A program made the translations under genes and the position numbers. From Isoetes taiwanensis (Eukaryota > Streptophyta > Lycopodiopsida > Isoetales > Isoetaceae): a stretch of DNA of 64,000 nt. The notes under the pieces are model-generated. The model was not told the origin of the DNA, did no database searches, and was given only the letters and a program-made list of their open reading frames with translations. How positions within the stretch are numbered: the stretch's first letter is position 1; every line of letters begins with the position of its first letter. The DNA lies in the NCBI GenBank assembly GCA_021234155.1, contig JAJEKV010000039.1, forward strand, positions 992,001 through 1,056,000. Direction: 5' to 3'. Of the stretch, positions 31,665-43,789 are shown in pieces.

Positions 31665-33344
31665 ATATGGGCCACATGCTGAGCCCTAAGCCAATCGTGG
31701 CATATGCATGCCGATATCGAAGAGGTAGATCGATATGCAAAAGAAATTTGGAAGGGGGAAATTGAAATCGAAACCGTAGCCAAAATATTTTCCTGATTTT
31801 TGGAAATCGGATTTTATTTCCGGTGGCTAAAAGTCCCAAAACCATAGCGAAATCATTAAAACATAATTCCAAAAAAAAATTTCTCCAGACCTGAAAATCT
31901 CAAATTAACAAGATAGATATTTGTGTGCTTTTATATTCAACTATGTTTATCTCTTTGAATGATATATAACTATTTATTTCAGCTGCAAGACCGTTGCTGC
32001 CACTTTTTGGTAGCATGGAAGAGCCATGTGCATTCATTGTACTCATATCTAACATTTTACTTGAAATGTGTGTGCATGAGCAAAGATACCATGGATCCTA
32101 AAGACATCTTGCTATGAAGATCTGTAGAAGACATAAAGTATGGAGAACCAAGTGAGGACATTTGATTGAACATCATATAGACATCCCAAGTATGGCTTTG
32201 GATCATTAGTTCACTCATGAAGACTTGAAGTCAAAGCTTGAAGACACCTTTTCAAAGTTTGGTTGACCCCTCAAGCCATAATGGTACTTTGCTCAATCCA
32301 AGTTGTTTTGGCATGATTTACATCTTACTCTGCCCTATTATCATGATTCCACCCATCTCACATCTCATTGTCCTCATCCCTTGTGCCTTTACCACCTCCC
32401 AAATCCAAAGTTGGAAAAAAGTCGTTTTCCTAGTCAAAACATCCCACACCTCATGATACATCCACTATTCATGAAAAATGCTAAAATTCCATGAAAAATT
32501 GGCTTCTTCAAGGTCAAAAGACCATATTCTCTCTCTCAAAACAAAGTTAGCGAGAGAAGGTGCACATTTTCCATCACAAAGTTTGAAAAGGCCATATTGG
32601 CCTAAGTATTACCAAAATGTCAAAGATTTGAAGTGCACTTGCCATTTTGACAATCTACCATCCACCTCACCCAAAATATGCCACATCATCACCATATATC
32701 ATCCACATCATTCCACATGTGTCAGCCATCTCATTCCCATCTCACAAAAAAAATTGACTAGGAAGAATATTCTTTGCCACTTCACTTGCTACATCATCAT
32801 CCCATTTGTACCATGTCACCATTTCTTTGCCAAATCACCCCTCAACTTTGTCACCTCATCAAGTTTAGACCTTTTTTACCCAAAAATTTGAAGTGCTTAT
32901 TTTCCAGAAAATATTTTTCCATCTTGAAGAGCACAAAAAATATACCATGTGGACCTTGAAATTTTGCAAAATGGCTTCATCCTGACCTTCAAAATTTGTT
33001 CCTAGGAAACCGTACCCATGATTAAAAAATGCAAAAAAATTCCTATCTACCCCCCAAAACCCTAGTCATCCATTTCCGCCAATCCCCCTCCGCCATGGGC
33101 CAGCATCCCCATAGAAGTAGCACGCATTTTAATAATTTGCTTTGATTCTTCCTTATATATCCTGAGTTGACTTTTTGAATCGAGCCTATAAGATATATTC
33201 CAGGAAAAATCAAGAACCCTAAAACGGGCAGGCCAAGATCTGGCCTTTTTTTGCAGATTGCCAATCATGGCCCAGAGCCAAGAACCTCAGACCCGATTCC
33301 CAAGAATAGAGTGAAACTGGTGATTTTTCAAAAAGGAAGGAAGG
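31665..33344. other. Non-coding region, pyrimidine-rich in part
   Basis: From about 32230 to 32960 the sequence has many CCACATCATC/CATCTCA phrases. Open frames here are compositional accidents. It could be the non-coding part of an LTR element, but no ends were recognised. Confidence 0.4.
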
Positions 33345-33480
33345 AAGAAACTTTTAACGTCCACGGAACCCAATCGGGTTATGGGACCACAAGTACAAAA
33401 CGGGACCGAAGTCCCTAACCAGAACAAGGGCCGAAGCCCACAGAACAAAACATAATCACCATGGCCCAGATTAAAAACCA
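33345..33480 (-). mobile_element. LINE family B 3' end
   Basis: CTTTTAACGTCCACGGAACC and GGGTTATGGGACCACAAGTA mark the family B terminus with a (GAAGG)n-like tail. GC-rich sequence with repeated AGGCGCC follows to 33890; whether it belongs to the LINE is unclear. Confidence 0.6.
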
Positions 33481-33889
33481 CCTGGGAAAAAACTGTTGCC
33501 AGGATGATTACACATCCAAAAATCCATGTTGTTGCAAGAAGCAACAAGCATACCTCCAACAGACAAAACTTCACCAAACGCCTCCGAACCGTAACCTCTT
33601 CACAACTGTGTGCTGGAAAACAGACGCCCCCAATGCCAATCGCCCGGGACGCCAGTGGAAGGCGGCGCCGAAAACCGCCAGGGGAAATCGCCCAGTGGAG
33701 GTGCCTCCTCACTAACGCTCCACCAATCCAGGCATGCTCAGCGCGAACGCCAGCACGCCTCTCCATTGTGCTCACAGGCGCCATCCATCACCGCACCTCC
33801 CAGGCGCCATCCGTCACTACGCCCAGACAACCCTGAAGGCGCCCAGGCGCTCAGGCAGGCGGCCGGGCCGGCGCTCAGGCAGGTGTATA

Positions 33890-36800
33890 AAAAAAACGAA
33901 GGCTTTTGCGTGACTGTCGATTCGTTGACCTTTGATGCTTGCCGAACTGACGATTTGAAGCAGTATATTACTTCCTTTGCCTCAAGAATCAGCAGATCTT
34001 CAAGTAAAACATGCCTATTTGGCTGTTATGCGAAAGATTGATTCTGTGCCCAAGACACTGGAGCTTGGGATTATCTGCAAATATTGTATGATGTTCATGA
34101 GAATGAAAATCTGAGCTTGGTAAGATCCTTTTGGTGCATTTGCATTATAAAACCATTTAACTAAAGCATTGAATTTTTGGTGAAGAATAGCCTGAATAGA
34201 ACCTGCTAATCATCAATCCTATAAGAGTGTCTCAATGTGCGAAAATATACTTCGAAAGCATAAGAATCTTAGGGCCCTCAAAATAGACTACTTTCAGGAA
34301 CTATAAACATTCCTCAGGGTGTTTTCAACACTTTTCTCGTTGTAAAAAAATGCACATTATTTACAGGTGTGTTAGAGATAGTATACATTTTCAAAAGCCA
34401 AAAAAATTGTTGTTTATAGCATCTACAAAAACTTGCTTGCCATTTTCTTGAATATAGCAAACTGCCAGACACAAAATCAACTTTTAAGGTCATGAATGTA
34501 TGTTTTTTGACAAGAAAAGTTGATGCACTTAGTCTGCAGATCTATTAGAGTCAGTTGCAAGTTCAAAATAGAGAAAATAACTACATAGCTTGAGTTGTGA
34601 AAAGTTGATTGCTGCCAGCGCTATTGACCAACTTAGTTAGGATCATACATTTGAGGGTGTTTTGCTTGTTTGCTTGTATCTGGATTTTGCACACAGATTT
34701 GCATATTAGAGCATCTTTTAAAATTTGAGTTGCATCAAAATTTGATCCAGAAAGCATATAGCATAAGTTTTGCCGTCACCTTTTCTTGTTTTGGGAAAGC
34801 ACCTCTAACTTGAAATCTAAGCCTTTTCTTTGCAATATTTTTGCTCAGAGTGGTTGCCTGAAGCAATCTGGAGGCTCTAAATTATTGAAGTTGAAAGTTT
34901 CCCAGGAATACCTTCAATAGTCATTTACAAACAACCTTTCTGTCTAAGTGGGTTGTTATTGTGAATGAGCATAGCCGGTTTATGGAGATCATGAGAGTAG
35001 GCACATGTGCTCCTTAGGATCTCAAGGAACATGAACTCTGTTTGCAAACAAAGTTCCAGAAAGGAAGCAATTTATCAGCTAGAGATAGTCGTGCACATGA
35101 AGATTTTTGAAGAATGGTCGGGATGACTGGCTGCCTACTGTTGTGGAGGATGCAATAAGATTTTCTATAAAGATATAATATCTCGACTGAAAATACTATG
35201 ATCCAATACTCATGTCCACTAATACTTCTAATCTGCCTATTCTAGCAAAAAACAAGGGTTGGGCTCTTCCCTCTTATGACCTCTTCGAAGCTACAGATAT
35301 TCAGGACCTGGATGAAATTTTGAGGGGTTACATCATGCACAGTGATTTGATACATCGGAGGAGCCCCTCCCCCCCTCCCCCTTGGTGTGAGCACTATCTA
35401 TTGTGTGAGTCTTGAACTCTAAGACTCCACCCTTGGTCATTGATGCACACTAGCTTGAACATAGAAGAAAATAAAGCATGTTATTAAGGAGACCCTTGCA
35501 GCTGAAAAGGAGTCCCCTTCCTATTCAAAAAAAAAGGATGAACTTAAAGCAGCTAAATCAAAAAAAAAAAAGATCGTAAATATCATGGAAAAAAAAGGAA
35601 GGGAAGGCTAGCAAGAAAAAAGGCAAGAAAGGGTGAAAAGAAAGGGAAAAAAGAAAGGAAAGAAAGAAAGAACAGTAGGTCGCTGCATTTTCACAACGAG
35701 GGGACTTCAAAGAATTACTTTAGTACAAATCATGTGCCTAGTCCTGAGCCCTTTCCACATCTGATTGATAACAGTCATGCTAATATTGGCACTTCTATTG
35801 GTGGTCGCTTGCATTATACCGCAAGCACAAGGGAGCTAAACACGCTAGCTTGCCTCTGAGAAGCAGGCCTTTATGGCTAGACAAAATAACTCGATCACTT
35901 TGAGGATAGCGCCCTCTTTGTTGGAGGTGCAAAGGGGCTCAATATAGAAAGGTCTGAGGTGGAGAAGATGGCAGAAACTACACTAAAAATTCAAGAACAC
36001 CGCCATCTTTTTCTCTTGCGTATTACATTTACTAAGAGAGTACTCATTTTTAACTTATTCCAAGTTCCTCCCAGCTTGACATCCAGGGCTTGAAATATCA
36101 AGCATGCCAAGTCTGGTGGACTTTCAAGAAGGACCTTCATCCATTTTGCACTCCAGCTGATGTCATTTCATTCAACCTCATTACTTACAAATCGATATCT
36201 TAGAAAAAGTTGGAGGATATGGGAATGAAGCATTACATTAGAATGGCAATCATTCCATTTATGTTGTTAGATAGTATGACATATGACACTTCAACATCCC
36301 AAGAATTGATGTCCAAAATTTATGAGTGCCATATTTATTGCATTGTATCGGATTGCATGAATGAACAAGACTACTTGCAGCTTTGTTGTAAGGTCAACAA
36401 TGTTGCTGCCAAAACTATCTTCAAGAAGCCTTCGGTTGACAAGATAGCTTACCTAAGACACCGTTAAACGATCTGTGGAAATTTTGACCCTTCAAGACGA
36501 GGACAAACTCGGTCTGAACCTTATAAGATATGCGTTTTAAATTTGAAATGGCATTGTGGCGCTATTTAATTTCATGTTCTAACCTTCTTTCTTTCTTTCT
36601 CTCAGAGCTATATATCTCTACAGAAGTAACCATGCATGGGAAGCAACCTAAAGACTTCAATCAATGGGTCTTTATGCCAGAAGATAAGTTGTTCCTATCT
36701 ACATGGAAACATGGAAGACAAAGATAACAAAGGCCAATACAAAGCCGGTAATCTACATATCTGAGGTGCACCAGAGACCCAGATTATGAAGACTGCAAGA

Positions 36801-37202
36801 TTCTGTTCCATGAGCATGAAAGGTACTAAGTCTATTGGAGGTAAGAAGTCGATGCTCCAATTGAGGAGGGCAGAAAGATAAACAAGCAGCATAGTCCCAT
36901 CAATCCATGTTGGATCCCATCAATCCATGTTGGATCTGAAAGAACAAGGAGTGCCAAACGCTTTGAAGTAAAGCATTTACATACAATATAATGCCTAGTA
37001 AAGGTGCGCACTCTTTCTATATAGTTTGCCCAATTTTTGGGTTGGGAAAGTGTATTTTGGCAGTGGTTTGGAGTAAGCTTTCAGTATTGTATGGAAAAGG
37101 GTATTTTTGGGAGGAGCTTAAATGGCTTAAAGAGAAAACATCTAAATTCGACTGGGTGGCGACCATGCATGGCCGAATCTAGGCATGGGTGCATGATCTT
37201 TT
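33890..37202. other. Region without a recognised gene
   Basis: Several short frames occur (33900-34040 SLTFDACRTDDLKQYITSF; 36210-36467 MEDMGMKHYIRMAI) but none matches a family I know. A purine-rich AAAGAAAGG tract lies at 35530-35680. The 36.1-36.5 kb frame has ordinary codon composition and could be an exon remnant. Confidence 0.4.
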
Positions 37203-38735
37203 TTGGGAAAGCATGTGATCTTTTTTGTGTTTGAAGATAGGATCAGAGCCATAGTTCCCGATGTGAATGTGGCTGCAGCGAGAATGGGAAGTGGAGCAGA
37301 GGCAGGGGGGAAAGGGAGAGGGCGAAGAGGATCATGCAGAAGGGCTGGTGGTAGAAGGGCGGATGTGAGGTTGCCCTCTGCAGTTAGTGAGAGTATGAGG
37401 GGTGGGGGTATGGACGAGGAGGCTCCGTCTCAATAGATGCAGACGAATAGGGATGGAGCAAGGAAGCGAGGAAAGGGTAGAGCTAGGAGGGTTGTGACCT
37501 TCATGGAGAAGCACCTATGTACAGATATTGGCGGTGGTGGAGGAGAAGAAACTATAGACATGCCATGTTTCCTAGATGCTTCTGTGACCATAGTGTTCGG
37601 GGGATGTGATGTTCCCCTCGCACTATATGATAGAATAATAGTTTTCTTGAAGGAAAGCTGCAAGGCTGGAGTTGTGGCTCTAGAGAGAGGGTCGTCGTTG
37701 GATCATCTCCATATACAGGCAGTCATGCACTCTGATGCAAAAACCCCTGCTAGTTTGAACGTGAGGATTAAAAATTTTCTGGGTTGGAATATCTCTAAGC
37801 CCGATGGAGCTACGATTTTGTGCAAAGCCCTTCGTGGTAGTAAATTGCATTTCTTTGAGGGTATCGTTGGATACTGCCTCAAAGATATTGGTAAGTTGCA
37901 TTTCAGATCACATATCCATAATGTGACCTCGGAGCAGATTAGTAGAGGCAAGGAGTTGAATGCTGTCTATGGTGCTGGAGAGATAAAGCACCTGATGGTG
38001 CTCGATAATCGAAATTTGATGGCAAAGGCATTGCATTTTGTTTCGTATCATTGGGGCAAATTTCGAGGTGTGTCTCTCCTCCATACTATTAGACCCATGC
38101 TGCAGACTGGGAACTTTAGGTTGGCTAGCTCATGGGTTTTACCCAACAACTCTACATACGCATCGCTAGAGAGGGTGCAGGTTGCATGGAGGATTATGCT
38201 GTCTCCACAGAGTGCACATATTAGGAGGTGAGGATGGCCTTATTTGGGCCTTAGCTAGGCATGATTCCAATTGAATGAGTGGGAAAGAGGAGGAAGAGGG
38301 TGTGGGACACCTCATGTGTGTTTGAATATGGGGAGGAGAGCTTGGAGAGAGGAAGCAGCGGAGATGAATTTGTATATGCTAGGAGTGGTGTGCAATGATC
38401 GTCCCCAAAGCCCGATAATCCCTTTGTAGAGTTTATCCCTCTGGATATTAATGATGATGAATTTGACGTTGCATGATGTAGCATTCTCACTCCTTGCTAT
38501 GACAATGTTCATGTGGTAATGTCTCATGCTTTCTTGTTTTCTTGCAGCAGACGATGCCGTGAGGATGGTCCACGATGGTGAGCGAGAGATCGTGGTGATT
38601 AACGACAGTTCGGATGAAGTTGAGTCAGTGGACCAATCTGTCGTTGAGTCCTGTCATAAGGAAGTGGAATTTGATTTTGTGGAAGCCCTGAAGGATGCAC
38701 ATGAGTCTGTTAGAAGCGTATGTTGTGCTGTATAG
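37203..38735 (+). CDS. HUH-endonuclease (Rep-like) protein, Replitron-like
   Basis: HUH nucleases cut and join single-stranded DNA through a tyrosine and start rolling-circle-type replication or transposition. The main frame 37437-38231 (264 residues) has the three Rep motifs in order: VTIVFGG (residues 50-56), DHLHIQAV with the His-Leu-His pair at 90 and 92, and GYCLKD with the candidate catalytic Tyr146 and Lys149. No Walker A helicase motif is present, unlike Helitrons and CRESS viral Reps. That fits Replitrons, HUH transposons described in green algae and other eukaryotes. Upstream in the same frame is a Gly/Arg-rich segment (RGRRGSCRRAGGRRADVR) separated by a single TAG at 37434. Downstream, frames with one TGA lead to VEFIPLDINDDEFD and, after a likely intron ending TTTCTTGCAG at 38547, an exon with REIVVINDSSDEVESVD that stops at 38735. 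The ends of the element were not found. Confidence 0.65.
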
Positions 38736-39329
38736 AACCTGCGAATGGTGCTTGTAGTTGTTCTGGTCTATGAAGGTCGTGGATCGATGTGAGGCGGATT
38801 CCATTGTCTTCGAGAGAAGAATGCTTTGCTCACATCTCAATCTATGTAGGCGGTTGCTTATCAAGGAGTTGCGTGAGGTGGAAACGATGAGGCATCATGA
38901 TGGTAGTGGCGGCGTGTCAGGTGGCGAGAGGAGAGTGCCACGAGTGCCAATTCCTGCACGTTGTGGGGGTGTGGTTGCCAATGTAAATAGTGTGATGTAT
39001 TTGGAAATTTGAGTTGTTTTGTTTGTGCTTTTGTAGTGGAAGGAAACCATTGTTTCTGTTGTAAATAAATGTAATGTGAATAAGAAATAATGTGGACCAT
39101 TGACTTTTTTTTGCACCATTGAGTCGTTTTTCAAGTTTTGGCTTTAAGCATTTTGTGGCCACCGATCTGGCATGGAATATTCTCTTGATCAGTGGCTTGG
39201 AACGAAAGTTAGATAGGATGCCATAATACATGGAAAATATAATTTAATATCTTTATTTACAATCTAGTTACACAATATTTGGCAATCGAATGGGTTATAA
39301 TCAAATGGATTAACGTTCACTTAGACGAG
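38736..39329. other. Non-coding, possible 3' part of the HUH element
   Basis: No further coding match. The sequence TGTAAATAAATGTAATGTGAATAAG near 39060 could hold polyadenylation signals for the HUH gene. Confidence 0.35.
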
Positions 39330-39922
39330 TTATTGAAAGGAAATAAAGGTGGGTTGGCCCTCCTTTGTTAGGAGCTGAGAACCATAAGACGGATTTCGAG
39401 AGAGCCAAGCAAGGTGTCCGGAAATCTGAAAAGGAAGGAGGTCGAGAAATGCAAGAAGGTGGTTCTGATTGCGGACCAAATCAGAAGCCTTGAAGTCATG
39501 AAGACGATGAAGAAACTGATGCTCAATCTGCTCAGCAAGAGTACAAGATGCAGCCACTGCCTCCATCATACTGCAGCCTCGACTTTTGATAAGAATTGAT
39601 GTCAGGTTCCACATTAATCTATCATCCTTGTGAAATGAACCCACATCGTTCACGATTACATGGTGATCCGACACCAGCCATAATTCCACCAGACTCTCGT
39701 GATTCCAGATCTCATCATCCACCTTTACCCCCAACATTTGTGGTATCAAACACCACTCTGGATTTGTTTCTGATTCTCATGTATTCAGGAATGCTTGGTG
39801 GCTCCAAATCTGGTGCAATCTTTAGGTTCTCTTGCTCCCTCACCCCTTCCAAATAGAGCTTGAAATTCTTCACAAACCTCTCCCATTGCACTTCTGTTGC
39901 ATCATTTCTCACCCAGATGGAT
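39330..39922 (-). pseudogene. Microbial-type terpene synthase-like (MTPSL) C-terminal fragment
   Basis: Class I terpene synthases ionise prenyl diphosphates; the C-terminal half carries the NSE/DTE metal-binding motif. Minus-strand frames read VQWERFVKNFKLYLEGVREQ, PPSIPEYMRIRNKSRVVF, then after a frameshift near 39760 VDDEIWNHESL and VIVNDVGSFHKD (the NSE motif, ND..S...D), followed by NLTSILIKSRGCSMMEAVAA and SGHLAWLSRNPSYG near the C-terminus. The order RF...YLEGV - P...EY...R - LP/DDE...H - NDV.S..K(E/D) - GCS..EA - G...W...RY is that of microbial-type terpene synthases of non-seed plants. The N-terminal part with the DDxxD motif is absent: the LINE at 39923 cuts the gene. It is inactive. 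Confidence 0.75.
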
Positions 39923-42718
39923 TGGTGGGTAAGAGTCTCCAAGGCTATCAAAAATTGGTTAAAAGAATGGGGGAAGGAAATACATTATCAGAAGATGGCC
40001 AATCTTAAAAATCTTAGGGATCTTCTTCCTCATGTCTCAGGGGATCAGCAGGAGCAAATTAGGAAGGAAATTGAGAAGGAGGAGATCAGAATTGCCAGAG
40101 GCTGGAAGCTCAAAGCCAAAGTTAGGGAAATCAAGGAGGATGAGAGGTGTAACTCCAAATTTTTTTTCATCAAGGCTAAGGGAAGAGCAAAGAAAAACCA
40201 TATCTATGAGATTATGGCTGGAGATGATCTCATCTCTAATGAAGAGGAAATTAAGAGGGCTGCTGCTAGTCACTTCACTAATGTTATGGGTACCAATCAA
40301 GACTGTCATCCTGGCACCATTCTGAACTTTATTAACCTCCAAGCAAAGGTCACTAATGAGCATAATAGGGAGCTGGAGAAGTGCTTTAGTAACCTTGAGT
40401 TGTATCATACTGTCAAAGAAATGGAGAATGGAAAGACTCCTGGACCAGATGGTCTTCCGGCTGAGTTCTTCAGGAAGGCATGGCCTATTCTGGGAGACAG
40501 TATCACTAGCTTAGCTAATGAGTTCAAGCAACAGAAGTGTCTAGATGCTAGAATTAACACTAGCCTCATTGCTCTTATCCCCAAGAATGATATGCCAAGC
40601 AGCTTTTCAGACTACAGACCTATTTCTCTCTCTAATGTGATCTATAAGATCATCTCAGGTTCTATTGCTGCTAGACTCAAGCCGGTCCTTGAGAATATCA
40701 TTAGCTCCTCTCAGTCGGCCTATCTAAAGGACAGGTACATTTTGGATAATGTGATTACTGCTATTCTAGGTCTAAACTGGGCTAAAGATTCTGGGCAAGA
40801 TATTGCCCTTATTAAGCTCGACATCACAAAAGCCTTTGATATGGTGAGTTGGAGCTTTCTGCTGCACTGCTGCAATGCTTTAGGATTCTCCGAAGAGGTA
40901 ATTAATATCTTTTATGCTATCTTAAATAATTCTCGGTCCTCTGTTCTTATCAATGGTGAGTGCAGTCCCTTCTTCCCCCTTAAAAGGGGTGTGAAGCAAG
41001 GCTGCCCCCTAGCCCCTTTTTTATTTTTAATTGTTATGGAAGCTTTGCATAGCAGACTTGAGGAGGCCAAGAGTACTAACATGATCCAAGGATTCTCTTT
41101 ACCTGACAACAATGTTACAGATCAAATTCTAAACGGACACTTTGCAGACGACACTTTTCTTATGGTCTCTATGGATGAAAGTTCGATTCTAAATACTCAA
41201 ACTATCTTGGATGAATTTGGAGCAGCCTCGGGATGTAAGATCAACCGAACCAAATCAAGGGTGATGGCAAGAAATCAGGTAAAGGGAGAGCAAACAGCTG
41301 CCCTCCTGGACTGTAAGTATGACCCCCCCACCCTCAAATCAAAGATTCTTGGTATTCCCTTTGCCATTAGGAGCAGCCCCTCTGATATTTGGGAGGGTAT
41401 AATTGATAAGTTTCAAAGGAAAGTTGACAGCCTGAACTCTAAGTATTTATCTAAAAATGGTAGGGCTATCATAGCTAATTTTGTTATCTCTGCTTCTCAT
41501 GTATACCAATCTTCTGTTATCCTTGCTCCCAAGAAAGTCTCGTCTAAGCTTCAGGGTATAATTGGAAGGTTCATCTCTTCAGGTCAGAACAGAAAGTGCT
41601 GGACACCTGTGTCCATGGAAGAGTGTTGCAAGAAAAAGAAAGCTGGGGGTCTAGGTGTCATTAACATTGAGAAGCAGGGGATTGCTCTTATGGCCAAGTA
41701 TTTCTATAAAGCTGCCTATGGCCTTATCAATCATCCCATCTCAATTATCATCCAGCACTATATTAACAAGTGTCACCCCTTTGGCTGGAGACAGATTAAA
41801 ATGCATCTTCCTTACTCCATTTATTTTCCTTTTACTGTCCCTAACTCTACTCCTGGTATTTTAAAGAAATGGGTTAAAGCATGGATTCAGGTTAGAGGTA
41901 TGTATACTTGGAAGGAAGGCTTATCGATGGATCAGACCATCTTCTGGAATCCGGCCCTGATTACTAACAATGGGAACCTATGCTTAGCATGTCATTTTCC
42001 TGATCAGGTTAAAAAAATGGAGGCTTAAAGGTATCATTTATGTGCACAATATGTTCAATGACCAGGGGCTGATTCCATTTGAAAACTCTCCTTTGGCTGA
42101 TGAAGGAGAGGACTGTAAACTTCTGTATAACAACATTTGTACCACATTGACTTATGGTATTTGGTCCATTGATGGAATTAATTGGAATCATAATGGGTTG
42201 CTGAATTTTACAGTCAGGAAAGCTTATAGGTATCTCGTGAGGAACCAAGAAATTACTATCCATAGGAAATGGTGGACAGATCAAGACAGATGTATCAAGA
42301 ATCTTACTTTCATGTGGTCCAGCCCTATCTATCCTAAAATCAAGTCATTCATGTGGCAACTCTGGCACAGGGCCCTGGCTACAAACAAAAAGAGACACAG
42401 ACTTCATCAGACTCGGATATCTGTATCAGATGTATGGCCAATTGTGAAGATGAGGACCATTTATTCAGAACCTGTATATGGGCGGAGTGGATTCTGGATT
42501 TAGCCTCGACTTATCTGGGATATGATCTCCTCTCTCTTAGCTCCCTGGATTTGTTTCTCCCAGCCAATCCAACGGATTGGAGAATCTACATTATCCTATG
42601 GAGGATCTGGAAAGGGAGAAATGAATTTGTTTTCAATTATGAAATTATCAACCTGGAGGGAGTAATAAGACAGATCAAATATGATGTTGATTGGATTATT
42701 GAAAGTCTATCAAACTAA
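39860..42718 (+). pseudogene. LINE family A ORF2: reverse transcriptase and zinc-finger domain
   Basis: The open frame 39860-42028 encodes 722 residues; the first 20 or so come from target DNA. RT landmarks: GPDGLPAEFFRKAW (about residue 194), YRPISLSNVIYKIISG (about 252), IALIKLDITKAFDMVSW (motif A, about 318), KRGVKQGCPLAPFLF (motif B, about 375) and GHFADDTFLM (motif C, about 428). One extra A in a run at 42015 shifts the frame; it continues KGIIYVHNMFNDQG, FTVRKAYRYLVRNQEI and PKIKSFMWQLWHRALATNKK (zf-RVT domain), then after a second shift at about 42415 ICIRCMANCEDEDHLFRTC and WRIWKGRNEFVFN. No RNase H follows. Two frameshifts make this copy defective despite a complete RT core. Confidence 0.92.
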
Positions 42719-43230
42719 TGGGCCTTTTAATTGCAGGATTAATGTTCGTGCTGATGAGGAGAATTAAGTGGAAGAAAATAAATCTGGAGGCAAATAGGAA
42801 GTGGACCAGGCTTTTCGGCTCACCCAATACTCTTGGGCATGAAGAACCCTGTTTGTGCGACTGCTGCTGCGACCAAAATTATAATATCAGACGGGAGTTG
42901 ATCTGCAAAGCCAAGGATGCAAAGGGGAGATACAATGTCGCGAGAGCAGGGTATTGTATGTGCATGTTTTGTACCCTCAGCACAGAGGTCAGGGGAAAAG
43001 GAAGGAAAATTACTAATCTAAACCTGAGATCGAGTTTCTAAATGGAGAACCCATCACACTCAGTAACTATTTATAGACTTATATCTTTCTATCTTCTTCA
43101 ATAGTTCTTGACTTTTAATAGATAGGGGGGATCCTTGCCCTCCTTTCTTTTCTCGGGTTAAACTTCCCTGTAAAAAGTTTTTTCCTATGTACTCTTTTAT
43201 ACTTATACTTTAATATACATATACCGACTT

Positions 43231-43263
<33 letters not shown>
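39923..43263 (+). mobile_element. LINE (L1-like) family A, 5'-truncated, with poly(A) tail
   Basis: The element begins within the terpene synthase remnant at about 39923 with WWVRVSKAIKNWL, lacks ORF1 and the endonuclease, carries most of ORF2, and ends in a 32-residue poly(A) at 43232-43263. A long poly(A) and a nearly intact frame indicate a fairly young copy. The same family is represented by the split copy at 2195-3991 / 22696-22900. Confidence 0.9.
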
Positions 43264-43265
<2 letters not shown>

Positions 43266-43325
43266 ATAAATTTTTTAAGGTTTATAAAGATCAATAGGCC
43301 ATGGGACCAATAGGACATGTGATAC
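43264..43325 (-). mobile_element. LINE family B 3' tip
   Basis: AAGATCAATAGGCCATGGGACC next to GAATAAATTTTTTAAGG is a degenerate family B terminus lying directly against the poly(A) of the family A LINE. Confidence 0.5.
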
Positions 43326-43445
43326 TTTTAGTTGAAATCACATTATTGTATAGTAAGTTAGCATGCAAAACTACATAGAAATGTCCAATGGTATCATTTT
43401 TGCATCCTATCTAAATGCCCTAATACAATGCACACGTTAAGCAAG

Positions 43446-43536
43446 AGAATAGAATAGAATAGAATAGAATAGAATAGAATAGAATAGAATAGAATAGAAT
43501 AGAATAGAATAGAATAGAATAGAATAGAATAGAATT
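43446..43536. repeat. (GAATA)n microsatellite, tail of LINE family B
   Basis: About 18 GAATA units without interruption. On the minus strand it is (TATTC)n at the 3' end of the LINE, the longest tail among the copies here. Confidence 0.95.
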
Positions 43537-43789
43537 GTTTTTATTGTCCACGGAGACCAATCGGCCTATGGGACCCAATACAAAAAAGCAGCAGCCATCA
43601 CATTCTTTGCCCGGATTAAAAACCCGCCGGGAGGGTTTTCGAGGAAAAACCGCGGGCAAAGCAATAAGGCTGGCGACAACGATTAAATGGTTGATGGGGG
43701 GCATATCCGAGCCCTCAAGTCCAAGCTTCTCGAATGTATGATCCGAGTGAGCTTAATCAAGTCGTGCCCAGTATCATGTGTAGCGGCTC

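Noticed and set aside
32478-32891. 137-residue plus-strand ORF
   Set aside because: It consists of repeated CCACATCATC-type sequence and has no domain-like composition.
33287-33784. 165-residue minus-strand ORF
   Set aside because: It runs through the non-coding tail of a LINE and GC-rich repeats; no protein similarity.
37437-38231. A CRESS-type viral Rep integrated in the genome
   Set aside because: No helicase Walker motif, a Gly/Arg-rich N-terminal extension and probable introns fit a transposon-type HUH protein better, although a viral origin is not fully excluded.
39596-39856. Plus-strand ORF in frame with the LINE ORF2, as if it were the endonuclease end
   Set aside because: The opposite strand clearly encodes terpene synthase motifs, and no endonuclease motif is present, so the plus frame is a shadow of target DNA.
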